Origin: Peteryoungia desertarenae
Lineage (GTDB): Bacteria; Pseudomonadota; Alphaproteobacteria; Rhizobiales; Rhizobiaceae
Assembly (NCBI RefSeq): GCF_005860795.2
Contig: NZ_CP058350.1
Location: forward strand, 62,001-126,000
Length of the DNA: 64,000 bases
Direction: 5' to 3'
Shown here in pieces: positions 7,518-18,286 of the stretch. The stretch's first letter is position 1, and each line of letters starts with the position of its first letter. The position numbers and the translations under genes were made by a program. The notes below the pieces were generated by a model, which was not told where the DNA came from, made no database searches, and saw only the letters and a list, made by a program, of their open reading frames with translations.

Positions 7518-10500
7518 ATGGCAATAAAGGCAAGCATTTATCATCTCACCCACTACAAATACGACAAGCCGATCAAGCTCGGCCCCCAGATCATCAGGTT
7601 GAAGCCCGCCGCTCACTCCCGGACGAAGGTCTTGAGCCATTCCCTCAAGGTCACGCCTGAGAACCACTTCGTGAACCTGCAGCAGGACCCCTACGGCAAC
7701 TATCTCGCGCGATTCGTTTTTCCCGACCCCGTCACAGAGTTCAAGATCGAGGTCGATCTCGTTGCCGACATGACGGTCTACAACCCCTTCGACTTTTTTA
7801 CGGAAGAAGAAGCGGTCAAATGGCCATTCGATTATCCGCAGGACATCCGGGACGATCTGGCGATCTATCTCAAGCCTGAAGCCGGAACGCCGGTGCTCGA
7901 CGCTTACATGGAGACACTGGACCGCTCGCCGGGTCAGGGAACAGTCGACATGATTGTCGGCCTCAATGCTCGCCTGCAGCGCGATATCAATTACGTCATC
8001 CGGATGGAGCCAGGTGTTCAGACGCCAGACGAAACCCTGACTTCCGGAAAGGGCTCCTGCCGCGATTCGAGTTGGCTGCTCGTTCAGATCCTGCGCCGCC
8101 TGGGCATCGCTGCCCGTTTTGTATCGGGTTACCTGATCCAGCTGACGCCGGACCTGAAGGCACTCGACGGTCCATCCGGCACCGAAGTCGATTTCACCGA
8201 CCTCCACGCCTGGTGCGAGGCCTATATTCCGGGCGCAGGTTGGATCGGCCTCGACCCAACTTCGGGTCTGTTAACCGGGGAAAGTCACATCCCGCTGGCC
8301 GCCACACCCCACTACAAGAATGCAGCGCCAATCTCCGGTGGCTATTACGGTGTCGCAAACACAGAATTCACCTTCGACATGCAGGTGAAGCGCGTGGCGG
8401 AGCATCCGCGCATCACCAAGCCATTCTCGGATGAAAGCTGGGAAGCGCTCAACGCGCTCGGACATCAGGTGGACGCCGAACTCCGCGCCCGGGACGTAAG
8501 GCTGACCATGGGTGGCGAGCCGACCTTCGTGTCCATTGACGATTTTCAATCGGACGAATGGAATACGGCAGCGGTTGGTCCGACCAAGCGCAGCAAGGCC
8601 GATGATCTGATCCGTCGCCTACGCGAGCGCTTCGCGCCGGGCGGTTTCCTCCATTATGGCCAGGGCAAGTGGTATCCCGGCGAAAGCCTGCCTCGCTGGA
8701 CCTTTTCGCTATACTGGCGCCGCGACGGTCTACCGGTGTGGAACAGCCCTGAACTTGTTGCCGTCGAAAACAAAGATTACCGGATCACCCACGAAGATGC
8801 AGAGAAGCTCCTGGCTGCAATTGCGATCGAGCTTGACCTGTCGACGGACAATGTGGCCCCCGCCTATGAGGATCCGGCAGAATGGATCGTCAAGGAGGCC
8901 AACCTGCCGGAAAATGTCGATCCTTCCAATTCCAAGCTGAAAGATCCCGAAGAACGCAGCCGCATCGCCAAGGTGTTCGGCAATGGCCTGACAAATCCGG
9001 CGGGCTATGTGCTCCCGGTTCAGGCGTGGCAGGGCCGTGCCTCCGGTCGCATCTGGGTTAGTGAAAAATGGCGCACCCGTCGCGGACGGCTTTATCTGGT
9101 GCCTGGCGACAGTCCGGTCGGCTTCCGGCTACCGCTCAACTCTCTGCCCTACGTGTCGCCCTCATGGTACCCCTATATCAACCCCGTCGATCCGACTGTC
9201 GAGAAACCACCTTTGCCTGACTTCTCGACCGAGAAGGGCCGGGTCATGCCGGAGCATTCTCTTAAGGCAGATGGCGGTCAGCAGCTGCAGATGGGGCAAT
9301 CTTACGAGGAAATCGGCGGACGCGTGCGCACCGCCATATCCGTCGAGGCAAGAGATGGCCGGCTCTGTGTATTCATGCCACCGACAGCTGCTCTTGAGGA
9401 TTATCTCGATCTTGTGGCCTCGGCGGAGAGGGCTGCCAAGGCTGTCAATCTGCCGGTGCACATCGAAGGCTATACCCCGCCGCATGACGAGCGCTTGAAC
9501 GTCATTCGCGTCGCACCCGATCCGGGCGTCATAGAAGTGAACATTCATCCGGCCTATGACTGGGATGATTGTGTCGCGACCACGACAGCCATCTATGAGG
9601 AGGCCCGTCTTTGCCGTCTCGGGGCCGACAAGTTCATGATCGACGGTCGCCACACCGGAACCGGTGGTGGCAACCATGTCGTCGTCGGTGGCGCAAATCC
9701 GAATGACAGCCCCTTCCTGCGGCGCCCGGATCTGTTGAAGAGCCTGGTCTTGCATTGGCAGCGCCATCCATCGCTGTCCTACATGTTCTCCGGCCTGTTC
9801 ATCGGACCGACCAGCCAGGCGCCCCGTATCGACGAGGCACGACATGACAGCCTCTATGAGCTGGAAATCGCGATGGCGCAGATCCCCCTGCCGGGGAATG
9901 GCGAACTTCCACCCCTGCCCTGGCTCGTCGATCGCCTCTTCCGCAACCTGCTGATCGATGTCACCGGCAACACCCACCGCTCGGAAATCTGCATAGACAA
10001 GCTGTTTTCGCCTGACGGCCCCACAGGACGCCTTGGTCTGGTAGAGTTCCGGGGCTTTGAAATGCCGCCGAATGCGCGCATGTCGCTCGCCCAGCAATTG
10101 CTGATCAGGGCGTTGATCGCGCGCTTCTGGAAAAATCCGATTACCGGCAATTTCGTCCGCTGGGGTACCGCGCTGCATGATCGCTTCATGCTTCCGCACT
10201 TCATCTGGCAGGACTTCCTCGAAGTTCTGGCGGATCTTCGCGATAATGGCTTCGACTTCAAGCCGGAATGGTTTGCCGCGCAACTCGAATTCCGCTTCCC
10301 CTTCTTCGGCGAAGTCGAGTACGAGGGCTCGAAGCTGGAACTGCGTCAGGCGCTGGAACCCTGGCATGTCATGGGCGAACAAGGCGCAATCGGCGGCACC
10401 GTGCGTTATGTCGACAGCTCCGTCGAGCGGCTGCAGGTGCGTCTGGAAACGGCCAATCCGGAGCGCTTCACCGTCGCCTGCAATGGCCGCCGTGTGCCTC

Positions 10501-10844
10501 TTTCCAAAAGCGGAACATCAGGGGTGACGGTCGGTGGCGTCCGCTACAAGGCATGGCAGCCGGCATCGGGTCTGCACCCGGCTCTGCCCGTCAACACACC
10601 GCTAACATTCGACATCTATGATACATGGTCGAAACGCTCGATCGGCGGCTGCGTCTACCACGTGGCCCATCCCGGCGGGAGGAATTATGACACTTTCCCT
10701 GTGAACGGGAACGAAGCGGAAGCAAGACGGCTTGCACGTTTCGAGCCATGGGGCCATACAGCCGGCTCCTATCCGCTTTGGCCCGAAACCGTATCGCCAG
10801 AGTTTCCGCACACACTGGACCTGAGACGACCCCAGGGTATCTGA
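7518..10844 (+). CDS. Transglutaminase-like / DUF2126 protein
   Basis: An 1108-residue two-part protein. The N-terminal third is a transglutaminase-like cysteine peptidase fold with a bacterial N-terminal domain ([18 protein letters not shown]). Its triad is visible: Cys181 in GKGSCRDSS, His230 in DLHAWCEAY and Asp246 in GLDPTSG. The rest is the large DUF2126 region, with [25 protein letters not shown], the Gly-rich [15 protein letters not shown] and [16 protein letters not shown]2126 has been related to amide-bond-forming or -cleaving chemistry by comparative genomics only. It is followed after four bases by the ATP-grasp/alpha-E gene and then by a second transglutaminase, so the three products very likely act together. 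Confidence 0.88.
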   Translation: MAIKASIYHLTHYKYDKPIKLGPQIIRLKPAAHSRTKVLSHSLKVTPENHFVNLQQDPYGNYLARFVFPDPVTEFKIEVDLVADMTVYNPFDFFTEEEAVKWPFDYPQDIRDDLAIYLKPEAGTPVLDAYMETLDRSPGQGTVDMIVGLNARLQRDINYVIRMEPGVQTPDETLTSGKGSCRDSSWLLVQILRRLGIAARFVSGYLIQLTPDLKALDGPSGTEVDFTDLHAWCEAYIPGAGWIGLDPTSGLLTGESHIPLAATPHYKNAAPISGGYYGVANTEFTFDMQVKRVAEHPRITKPFSDESWEALNALGHQVDAELRARDVRLTMGGEPTFVSIDDFQSDEWNTAAVGPTKRSKADDLIRRLRERFAPGGFLHYGQGKWYPGESLPRWTFSLYWRRDGLPVWNSPELVAVENKDYRITHEDAEKLLAAIAIELDLSTDNVAPAYEDPAEWIVKEANLPENVDPSNSKLKDPEERSRIAKVFGNGLTNPAGYVLPVQAWQGRASGRIWVSEKWRTRRGRLYLVPGDSPVGFRLPLNSLPYVSPSWYPYINPVDPTVEKPPLPDFSTEKGRVMPEHSLKADGGQQLQMGQSYEEIGGRVRTAISVEARDGRLCVFMPPTAALEDYLDLVASAERAAKAVNLPVHIEGYTPPHDERLNVIRVAPDPGVIEVNIHPAYDWDDCVATTTAIYEEARLCRLGADKFMIDGRHTGTGGGNHVVVGGANPNDSPFLRRPDLLKSLVLHWQRHPSLSYMFSGLFIGPTSQAPRIDEARHDSLYELEIAMAQIPLPGNGELPPLPWLVDRLFRNLLIDVTGNTHRSEICIDKLFSPDGPTGRLGLVEFRGFEMPPNARMSLAQQLLIRALIARFWKNPITGNFVRWGTALHDRFMLPHFIWQDFLEVLADLRDNGFDFKPEWFAAQLEFRFPFFGEVEYEGSKLELRQALEPWHVMGEQGAIGGTVRYVDSSVERLQVRLETANPERFTVACNGRRVPLSKSGTSGVTVGGVRYKAWQPASGLHPALPVNTPLTFDIYDTWSKRSIGGCVYHVAHPGGRNYDTFPVNGNEAEARRLARFEPWGHTAGSYPLWPETVSPEFPHTLDLRRPQGI

Positions 10845-10848
10845 CAGA

Positions 10849-13263
10849 ATGGCGAACACACCGGCTGCGGAAAAGGCTCCGCCAAAACCTGAAGAGACCA
10901 TAGCCCGCACCAGCGGCTATCGCCTCTTGCCGGGTGCCGCAGACGAAATGCTGGACCAGCAAGGCAATGTACGGCCAGTATGGCAACACTTCGTCTCCGC
11001 CATTGACCAGATGTCCGAGCACGACCTGCATGAACGTTTTGCCCGTGCCGACCGCTATTTGCGCGATGCAGGCGTTTTCTACAGAGCCTATGGCGCGGGC
11101 GGCAGCACAGATCGGGCGTGGCCATTTTCGCATATCCCTGTCCTGATTTCAGAAGCAGAATGGCAGGTTCTGGCTGAAGGGCTGGTACAGCGGGCCAACC
11201 TGTTGGAGCAGGTGGTTGCCGACATCTATTCCGAAAACCGACTGGTCGAGCAGGGTTTCCTGCCACCGGCGCTCATCGCTGGAAACCAGGAATTCCTGAG
11301 GCCGCTGGTCGGGGTCAAGCCGGCAAGTGGGCACTATCTCCACTTCTGTTCCTTCGAAATCGGACGAGGTCCGGACGGGAACTGGTGGGTACTTGCCGAC
11401 CGCACACAGGCTCCCTCTGGTGCAGGTTTCGCTCTGGAAAACCGGGTGGCAACGGCCCGTGCCTTTTCGGATATCTATTCCGAGACCCACGTCCATCGTC
11501 TGGCCTCGTTCTTCGGGGCATTCCGCTCTGCTCTTCAGAGCTACAACCGCAGCAATGACGGTCGCATCGCGATCCTGACGCCGGGTCCGGCCAACGAAAC
11601 CTATTTCGAGCACGCTTATATTGCGCGCTATCTTGGCATCATGCTGCTCGAGGGCGAGGACCTGGCGGTGGTCAATGGCAAGGTAATGGTCCGCACCGTT
11701 GCCGGCCTGAAGCCGATCAGTGTCCTTTGGCGACGCCTCGACGCCACCTATGCCGACCCGCTCGAGCTCAATCAGCAATCCCATATCGGCACACCCGGGA
11801 TGGTGCATGCGCTGCGCAACGGCTCGGTCAACTTCGTCAATGCGCTTGGCACAGGCATCCTGGAGACAAGGGCGCTTCTCGCCTTCTTACCGACGATCTG
11901 TCGGCATATGACGGGCGAAGATCTGAAACTTCCCTCGATCGCCACATGGTGGTGTGGCCAGAAAAGCGAGCGCGATCATGTCGCTCGCAATCTGGACCGC
12001 ATGGTCGTCGGCCCTGCCTTCACCGGAATGCCCTTCTTTGACGATAACGGCCGCTCGATCCTTGGTTCACGCTACAAGAGCGAAAAGGGTATCAGCGCAG
12101 CCGAGTGGCTGGAAAGACAGGCAGGCAATCTTGTCGGCCAGGAAGTTGTCACCCTCTCGACGACACCGGCCATGGTAGACGGCAAGTTGGTGCCACGCCC
12201 GATGAGCCTTCGCGTCTTCGCTGCCCGAACGAAAAACGGCTGGCAGATCATGCCGGGCGGCTTTGCCCGGATCGGCAGCGGGTCTGATGTCTCGGCCATT
12301 GCCATGCAATCGGGCGGCAGTGCCGCTGATGTCTGGATCGTCTCCGACAAGCCGGTCGACCGCACCTCGCTGCTGCCAACGGAAGAAAGCTTCACCCGCA
12401 ACATGCCGGGCAGCCTGCCGAGCCGAGCTGCCGACAATCTGTTCTGGCTGGGTCGCTATATCGAGCGGGCGGAAGGTGTTTTGCGTATACTGCGAGCCTG
12501 GCATGCGCGTTATGCGGAGTCAGCAAATCGGGACCAGCCGCTGCTGGCGAATGTCACCGAATATCTCTCGCTGATCGACGTTGATACCACGACAGGCGTG
12601 CCCGAAAGCCTGCTGCGCAACATCGACAGCGCCGTTTATTCGGCAAGCAACATCCGCGACCGTTTTTCGCCCGACGGATGGCTGGCACTGAATGACCTTT
12701 CGAAGACGGCAAGGCGGTTCCATGAGCGCGTGAAGCCCGGTGACGATGCCGCCCATGCCATGACGATCCTCCTGCGCAAGCTCGCGGGCTTTGCTGGTCT
12801 GGTGCATGAAAACATGTACCGCTTCACCGGCTGGCGCTTCCTCACGATCGGACGCCTTCTGGAACGCGGCCTGCACATGACACGATTGCTCGGCCATCTG
12901 ACGGAAGCGGAGACGCCGGATGGTGCGCTCGATATGCTGCTGGAAATCGGCGATAACGTCATGACCCATCGTCGGCGCTATAATGTCAACACGGCGGGCT
13001 TGACGGTCACAGACCTGCTGGCCCTCGATCCGCTCAATCCGCGATCGATCCTGTTCCAGCTCGACGAGATCCGTATCGAGGTCGAGCAATTGCCCAACGC
13101 CAAGATCAATGGCCAGATGTCGCTGCTGCTGCGCGAAGCCGTTCGCCTTCATTCCGGTCTTGCCGTGATGACGCCCGAGACCATGACAAAAAACATCTAT
13201 GAAAGCCTGGAGCGAGATCTGGAGAAGTTTTCGGACATCCTGGCGCGAACTTATCTCGGGTGA
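10849..13263 (+). CDS. Circularly permuted ATP-grasp + alpha-E domain protein
   Basis: An 804-residue fusion. The first ~450 residues form a circularly permuted ATP-grasp type 2 domain, with FCSFEIGRGPDGNWWVLADR, IAILTPGPANETYFEHAYIA, LLEGEDLAVVNGKVMVRT and ATWWCGQKSE. The C-terminal ~300 residues are the all-helical alpha-E domain with its NLFWLGRYIERAE signature. In many bacteria the two domains are separate neighbouring genes; here they are one polypeptide. Such ATP-grasp enzymes are predicted to make amide bonds to an acyl group, perhaps a small peptide or peptide tag. It starts four bases after the DUF2126 gene and overlaps or nearly touches the next gene. Confidence 0.88.
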   Translation: MANTPAAEKAPPKPEETIARTSGYRLLPGAADEMLDQQGNVRPVWQHFVSAIDQMSEHDLHERFARADRYLRDAGVFYRAYGAGGSTDRAWPFSHIPVLISEAEWQVLAEGLVQRANLLEQVVADIYSENRLVEQGFLPPALIAGNQEFLRPLVGVKPASGHYLHFCSFEIGRGPDGNWWVLADRTQAPSGAGFALENRVATARAFSDIYSETHVHRLASFFGAFRSALQSYNRSNDGRIAILTPGPANETYFEHAYIARYLGIMLLEGEDLAVVNGKVMVRTVAGLKPISVLWRRLDATYADPLELNQQSHIGTPGMVHALRNGSVNFVNALGTGILETRALLAFLPTICRHMTGEDLKLPSIATWWCGQKSERDHVARNLDRMVVGPAFTGMPFFDDNGRSILGSRYKSEKGISAAEWLERQAGNLVGQEVVTLSTTPAMVDGKLVPRPMSLRVFAARTKNGWQIMPGGFARIGSGSDVSAIAMQSGGSAADVWIVSDKPVDRTSLLPTEESFTRNMPGSLPSRAADNLFWLGRYIERAEGVLRILRAWHARYAESANRDQPLLANVTEYLSLIDVDTTTGVPESLLRNIDSAVYSASNIRDRFSPDGWLALNDLSKTARRFHERVKPGDDAAHAMTILLRKLAGFAGLVHENMYRFTGWRFLTIGRLLERGLHMTRLLGHLTEAETPDGALDMLLEIGDNVMTHRRRYNVNTAGLTVTDLLALDPLNPRSILFQLDEIRIEVEQLPNAKINGQMSLLLREAVRLHSGLAVMTPETMTKNIYESLERDLEKFSDILARTYLG

Positions 13264-13265
13264 CC

Positions 13266-14147
13266 ATGCTTTATGATGTGAACCTGCATATCGGCTATGC
13301 GTATGAGGTGCCGGCTTCCGGCGCGCACCATACCCTGCGTCTTCTGCCCCTTTCCGTTGAAGGACGACAGCGCCTGATCGCAGGCGCGATCACCATATCT
13401 CCGGAACCGGATGAACGCGCCAACTTCATCGATTTCTTCCGCCATCCGGCGAGCCATGCGATTTTGAGAGCACCGCATGAGCGGCTCGACATCAGGATGC
13501 AGGCACGGGTCCAGGTGCAAGGCCAACCTGTACAGGCGGATTTTTCGCCGCTTCTTGAAAGCCTGCCGCAGGAGCTTGCCCAGACCTGGTCGCTGGAACC
13601 GGAATCACCGCATCACTATGTCAGCCCAAGCCCGCGTCTAACCCCAGTTTCGGCAATCGCAGACTACGCCCGCGATGTGATCAGACCCAGCATGACAGTC
13701 AGGCAGATCGCAGAAGCACTTTGCCGACAGATCCACAAGGATTTCAAATACGATACGGACACGACAACCGTCGACACCACTCCCGCCGAAGCTTTCGAAT
13801 TGAAATCGGGCGTTTGCCAGGACTTTTCGCATGTCATGATCCTGGCCTTGCGCAGCCTTGGAATACCGGCGGGCTACGTCTCGGGCTTCCTGCGCACCAT
13901 TCCGCCGCCCGGCAAGGAAAGACTTGAGGGTGCCGATGCGATGCACGCCTGGGTACGGATATGGTGCGGAAAGACGGTCGGCTGGATTGAACTTGACCCT
14001 ACCAACAATATTCCTGCCGGAACCGATCATATCGTAGTTGCCTACGGACGTGACTATGCCGATGTCGCACCCGTCATCGGCGTCTTGAAAAGCTACGGCA
14101 ATCATGCAACCTCTCAGGCTGTGGATGTCATCCCGATCAAGCCTTGA
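13266..14147 (+). CDS. Transglutaminase-like cysteine protease family protein
   Basis: A 293-residue bacterial transglutaminase-like protein. The N-terminal beta domain (MLYDVNLHIGYAYEVPASGA) precedes the catalytic core, with Cys184 in SGVCQDFSH, His227 in MHAWVRIWC and Asp244 in IELDPTNN. Such proteins are usually peptidases or amidases rather than true cross-linkers. The ATG at 13266 is preferred to a GTG at 13260 that would overlap the previous stop codon; either way the gene is translationally close to the ATP-grasp gene. It probably cleaves or trims a substrate made by the ligase partner; this is inference from context. Confidence 0.87.
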   Translation: MLYDVNLHIGYAYEVPASGAHHTLRLLPLSVEGRQRLIAGAITISPEPDERANFIDFFRHPASHAILRAPHERLDIRMQARVQVQGQPVQADFSPLLESLPQELAQTWSLEPESPHHYVSPSPRLTPVSAIADYARDVIRPSMTVRQIAEALCRQIHKDFKYDTDTTTVDTTPAEAFELKSGVCQDFSHVMILALRSLGIPAGYVSGFLRTIPPPGKERLEGADAMHAWVRIWCGKTVGWIELDPTNNIPAGTDHIVVAYGRDYADVAPVIGVLKSYGNHATSQAVDVIPIKP

Positions 14148-14166
14148 GCCCGGGGCTGCCGAAGTT

Positions 14167-14190
14167 AATCACTCTGAATGTGATTATTTT
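14167..14190 (+). terminator. Weak terminator candidate after the transglutaminase cluster
   Basis: AATCAC pairs with GTGATT across a seven-base loop and is followed by ATTTT. A six-pair AT-rich stem is marginal, but its place just after the cluster is right. Confidence 0.3.
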
Positions 14191-14292
14191 CGAATAGAAG
14201 TCAGCCAGTGTGCCGGTGGGTAAAGTTTTACCATTTCAGTTAAATCGAATGAAAGTCGTTGGGTCTATACCGGGCATGAAACCTGCCTTTGG

Positions 14293-15549
14293 ATGGACAT
14301 GATGACTGACACAAAGAGACAGAAGCCACTTCTGAAGCGCCTGATGAAGGATCGTGGCGGCAACTTCGGAGTAATGAGCGCAATCCTCATTCCGGTGGTG
14401 TTTGCCACAGCCGGTGTGGCCATGGATCTGAACAGGATGGTGAATCTCCGGTCTGCCCTGCAGGACTCGGCCGACGCGGCCGCCATGGCAGCCGCATCAG
14501 CCATGGCAAGCGACGGCATAAGCGAGCAAAAAGCCATCGAAATGGCCAAGGACTTCATGGCTTCCCAGTTCAAGAACGTCATCACGCCGAACAACGCCGA
14601 CCTTGAGAACAACGAAAAAGGCGGTACTGATGCGGGGGAAGAACTCAAGGATACCGCGATCAGTACGGCGCAGAAGATCAAGGACGAAGGAGCATCAAAG
14701 ACGTTCGAGGTGACGATCTCTGGACGCTACAATGTCGAACTGACCGGACTGACGCGCTTGCTCGGCTGGAAGACGGCCCCGATCAGCGTCAGCAGCACCG
14801 CACAAAGCACCACCGAAAGCAAGAATGCTCTTTCCATGTTCCTTGTTCTGGACCGTTCCGGCTCCATGGCCTGGGACACTGAGCAGGTGAACGAAGCGGA
14901 ACCGACCAAGACGATCAGCGAGCATTGTGGATGGGATTGGCGCGGCAATCGCTGGGTTGCTCGCTACTGTGACAGAACGGTCACAAACTACGTCACCAAG
15001 ATGGAGGCGCTGAAGCTCGCTGTTGCAAACCTTGTTGATGTACTCAACGAAGCGGATCCTCAGAAAAAACTCGTCCGTACGGCAGCGATTTCCTACCACT
15101 CATCCATGCAACAGCCGACCAAGCTGGAATGGGGTACGAAAAAGGCGATGGAGTATGTACAGGCTCTGCCCGCCAGCGGCGGCACCGATTCCTCTGACGC
15201 AATGGCAAGGGCCTACAGGGATATATCGGACGCTTCGGAGTACGCAGCCCATAAGAACATGAATGGCCAGACAAATCCCGGCAGGTTCATTGTGTTCATG
15301 ACCGATGGCGACAACAACCAGCAGATCGCCGACACGGAGACACTTGCGACCTGTGACGAAGCCAAGCTCAACAATGTGGAGGTTTTCACTGTTGCTTTCA
15401 TGGCACCGGATCGCGGAAGAAATCTGCTGAAACAGTGCGCAACGAAAACCAGCAATTACTACGATGCCAACAACGCTGCCGAACTCGTGGCCGCATTCAA
15501 GGATATCGGACAGAAAGCTTCCGAAGCGACCGTTCGGCTAACGAACTGA
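14293..15549 (+). CDS. TadG-like pilus-assembly protein with von Willebrand A domain
   Basis: A 418-residue protein. After a basic N terminus comes the TadE/TadG signature GNFGVMSAILIPVVFATAGVAMDLNRM, a single membrane helix, then a hydrophilic linker and a VWA domain. The metal-ion-dependent adhesion site is intact: Asp187 in VLDRSGSM, the Thr of GGTDSSDA and the Asp of MTDGDNN. TadG-type proteins are anchored in the inner membrane with the VWA domain in the periplasm and accompany Flp pilus assembly. No tad/cpa genes are here, so this is an orphan copy; rhizobia often carry several. A strong terminator follows. Confidence 0.85.
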   Translation: MDMMTDTKRQKPLLKRLMKDRGGNFGVMSAILIPVVFATAGVAMDLNRMVNLRSALQDSADAAAMAAASAMASDGISEQKAIEMAKDFMASQFKNVITPNNADLENNEKGGTDAGEELKDTAISTAQKIKDEGASKTFEVTISGRYNVELTGLTRLLGWKTAPISVSSTAQSTTESKNALSMFLVLDRSGSMAWDTEQVNEAEPTKTISEHCGWDWRGNRWVARYCDRTVTNYVTKMEALKLAVANLVDVLNEADPQKKLVRTAAISYHSSMQQPTKLEWGTKKAMEYVQALPASGGTDSSDAMARAYRDISDASEYAAHKNMNGQTNPGRFIVFMTDGDNNQQIADTETLATCDEAKLNNVEVFTVAFMAPDRGRNLLKQCATKTSNYYDANNAAELVAAFKDIGQKASEATVRLTN

Positions 15550-15589
15550 CATGTCCCGTTCAGAATGGGCGAAAGATCGCCATTGCGTT

Positions 15590-15623
15590 AAGCCGCACGG
15601 GAGTTGTTCCGTGCGGCTTTTTC
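15590..15623 (+). terminator. Rho-independent terminator after the TadG-like gene
   Basis: AAGCCGCACGG pairs perfectly with CCGTGCGGCTT (11 bp) around an eight-base loop, and T residues follow. Confidence 0.85.
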
Positions 15624-15823
15624 ATTAAGATTCGCACGTATTAGAATGTGTTGAATGTCAACCGTTTGTTTCCGAATACCAGACCTGCGTCGCGCTTTGT
15701 CAAAGTTGCATTTAAGCGGTTGCAACCATTACATCTCAATGCGTACACTGCATCGCAACGGGGTACATAAAAACAGAATTGATCATGGATCCCGAGGACG
15801 ACAAGACAATTTCAGGCGGCATC

Positions 15824-18286
15824 ATGATTAAGACTCCCCACTCCGCAGACCTTCCTCTTCCAAAGCGAGGAGCCTCGAGTCCCGAAGTTCTGGCAGCCGA
15901 GATCATGGATAAGCTGACCTATAGCATTGGCAAGGATGCCAAGGTCGCAACCCCCCATGACTGGCTCACGGCAACGATCCTGACGGTTCGGGACCGCATC
16001 ATCGACCGCTGGATGGAATCCACCCGCGGCACCTATCAAGAGAACGGCAAACGGGTTTACTACCTCTCTCTGGAATTTCTGATCGGTCGCCTGATGCGGG
16101 ACGCATTGTCCAATCTCGGTCTGATGGATGATGTGCGGGCAGCGCTGGACAGTCTCAGTGTCGACCTTGACATCATCGCAGCACTTGAACCGGATGCCGC
16201 CCTTGGCAATGGCGGCCTCGGTCGTCTGGCAGCCTGTTTCATGGAAAGCATGGCGACCGTCAACATTCCGGCCTATGGTTATGGCATCCGGTATGTCCAC
16301 GGGCTCTTCCGCCAGCAGATGGCCGATGGCTGGCAGGTTGAACTACCGGAAACCTGGCTCGCCCATGGCAATCCCTGGGAATTCGAGCGTCGCGAAAGCT
16401 CCTACGAAGTCGGCTTTGGGGGGCATGTCGACACACTGCTGGGTCAGGACGAAAAACTGCGTTATGTGTGGAAGCAGAGCGAGCGCGTGATCGCGACCGC
16501 TTATGACACACCTTCCGTCGGCTGGCGCGGCGAGCGCGTCAACACTTTGCGACTATGGTCGGCACAGCCGATCGACCCGATCCTGCTTGATGCCTTCAAT
16601 GCGGGTGACCACATCGGCGCACTGCGCGAAAGCAACAAGGCCGAAAGCCTGACCCGCGTCCTCTATCCTGCCGATGCGACGCCCGCCGGCCAGGAATTGC
16701 GTTTGCGCCAGGAGTATTTCTTCTGTTCCGCTTCGCTGCAGGACATTCTCAGACGCCATCTGCAACAGGGCAATACGCTGGCACAGCTGCCGGAAAAGGT
16801 CGCAATCCAGCTCAACGATACCCACCCGGCCGTCTCCGTCGCAGAACTGATGCGTCTGCTGGTCGATGTTCACGGCGTCGACTTTGAAGAAGCCTGGGAG
16901 ATCACCTGGAAGACCTTCTCCTACACCAATCACACGCTTCTGCCCGAAGCCCTGGAAAGCTGGCCGGTTCCGCTGTTTGAACGCCTTTTGCCGCGCCACA
17001 TGCAGCTCGTCTATGAGATCAACGCCAAAATCCTGCGCGATGCCCGCAAGACACGGATCATGAGCGACCAGGAAATCCGCCATATCTCCCTGATCGATGA
17101 AACAGGGGAGCGACGCGTGCGCATGGGTAACCTTGCCTTTATCGGCTCCCATTCGATCAACGGCGTATCGGCGCTTCACACAGAGCTCATGAAGGAGACG
17201 GTATTTGCAGATCTCCACAAGCTCTATCCTTCGAGGATCAACAACAAGACCAACGGCATAACTCCGCGTCGCTGGCTGATGCAGTGCAATCCCGGTCTCA
17301 CCGGTCTGATCAAGGAAGCGATCGGTGACGCTTTCCTAGATGATGCCAGCAAGCTGACGGCTCTCGACGCTTTTGCCGATGACGCTGCCTTCCAGCAGAA
17401 GTTTGCGGCGGTGAAGCGGGCGAACAAGGAGCGTCTTGCCAGCCTTGTTGCAAGCCGTATGGGGATTCGCCTCGATCCGAATGCCATGTTTGATATCCAG
17501 ATCAAGCGCATTCACGAATACAAGCGCCAGCTCCTCAACATCATCGAGACGGTCGCCTTGTTTGACCAGATGCGCTCCCATCCGGAACGCGACTGGGTGC
17601 CGCGTGTAAAGCTCTTCGCCGGCAAGGCAGCACCGAGCTATCACAACGCAAAGCTGATCATCAAACTCGCCAATGACGTCGCCCGTGTAATCAACAATGA
17701 TCCCTCGGTGCGTGGCTTGCTGAAGGTGGTTTTCGTTCCGAATTACAACGTCTCACTCGCCGAAGTCATGGTTCCCGCCGCAGATCTTTCCGAGCAGATC
17801 TCGACAGCGGGCATGGAAGCTTCGGGAACCGGCAACATGAAATTCGCGTTGAATGGTGCATTGACCATTGGAACGCTCGACGGTGCCAATGTCGAGATGC
17901 GCGATCATGTGGGCGAGGAGAACATTGTGATATTCGGGATGACTGCAGAGGAAGTCGGCAAGGTTCGCGCCCAGGGCCACAATCCGCGCGCAGCGATCGA
18001 AGCATCCCGCGAGCTGTCCCAGGCACTGTCGGCGATTGCGACCGGCGTGTTCTCCCCCGACGACCGCGACCGCTATGCTGGCCTGATGGATGGCCTTTAC
18101 AATCATGACTGGTTCATGGTGGCTGCAGACTTCGATGCCTATGCCCAGGCCCAACGCGACGTGGACGCCATCTGGACCGATAGCAGCAGCTGGTATTCGA
18201 AAACAATCCGGAACACTGCGCGCATGGGCTGGTTTTCTTCAGACAGGACTATTCGTCAGTACAATAGCGACATCTGGAGAGCTTGA
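15824..18286 (+). CDS. glgP: Glycogen phosphorylase
   Basis: An 820-residue GT35 enzyme that releases glucose-1-phosphate from glycogen ends. Typical blocks are RVYYLSLEFLIGRLMRD, PDAALGNGGLGRLAACF, QLNDTHPAVSVAELMR and the PLP site EASGTGNMKFALNGA, with the Schiff-base Lys673. It opens the glycogen operon. The start at 15824 has AGGCGG close upstream; an in-frame ATG at 15785 and a TTG at 15779 lack a site and add only low-complexity residues, so the N terminus is slightly uncertain. The stop overlaps the glgB start (TGATG). Confidence 0.95.
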   Translation: MIKTPHSADLPLPKRGASSPEVLAAEIMDKLTYSIGKDAKVATPHDWLTATILTVRDRIIDRWMESTRGTYQENGKRVYYLSLEFLIGRLMRDALSNLGLMDDVRAALDSLSVDLDIIAALEPDAALGNGGLGRLAACFMESMATVNIPAYGYGIRYVHGLFRQQMADGWQVELPETWLAHGNPWEFERRESSYEVGFGGHVDTLLGQDEKLRYVWKQSERVIATAYDTPSVGWRGERVNTLRLWSAQPIDPILLDAFNAGDHIGALRESNKAESLTRVLYPADATPAGQELRLRQEYFFCSASLQDILRRHLQQGNTLAQLPEKVAIQLNDTHPAVSVAELMRLLVDVHGVDFEEAWEITWKTFSYTNHTLLPEALESWPVPLFERLLPRHMQLVYEINAKILRDARKTRIMSDQEIRHISLIDETGERRVRMGNLAFIGSHSINGVSALHTELMKETVFADLHKLYPSRINNKTNGITPRRWLMQCNPGLTGLIKEAIGDAFLDDASKLTALDAFADDAAFQQKFAAVKRANKERLASLVASRMGIRLDPNAMFDIQIKRIHEYKRQLLNIIETVALFDQMRSHPERDWVPRVKLFAGKAAPSYHNAKLIIKLANDVARVINNDPSVRGLLKVVFVPNYNVSLAEVMVPAADLSEQISTAGMEASGTGNMKFALNGALTIGTLDGANVEMRDHVGEENIVIFGMTAEEVGKVRAQGHNPRAAIEASRELSQALSAIATGVFSPDDRDRYAGLMDGLYNHDWFMVAADFDAYAQAQRDVDAIWTDSSSWYSKTIRNTARMGWFSSDRTIRQYNSDIWRA

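Noticed and set aside
9162..10382. A 406-codon open frame on the minus strand inside the DUF2126 gene
   Set aside because: DUF2126 motifs on the plus strand account for the sequence.
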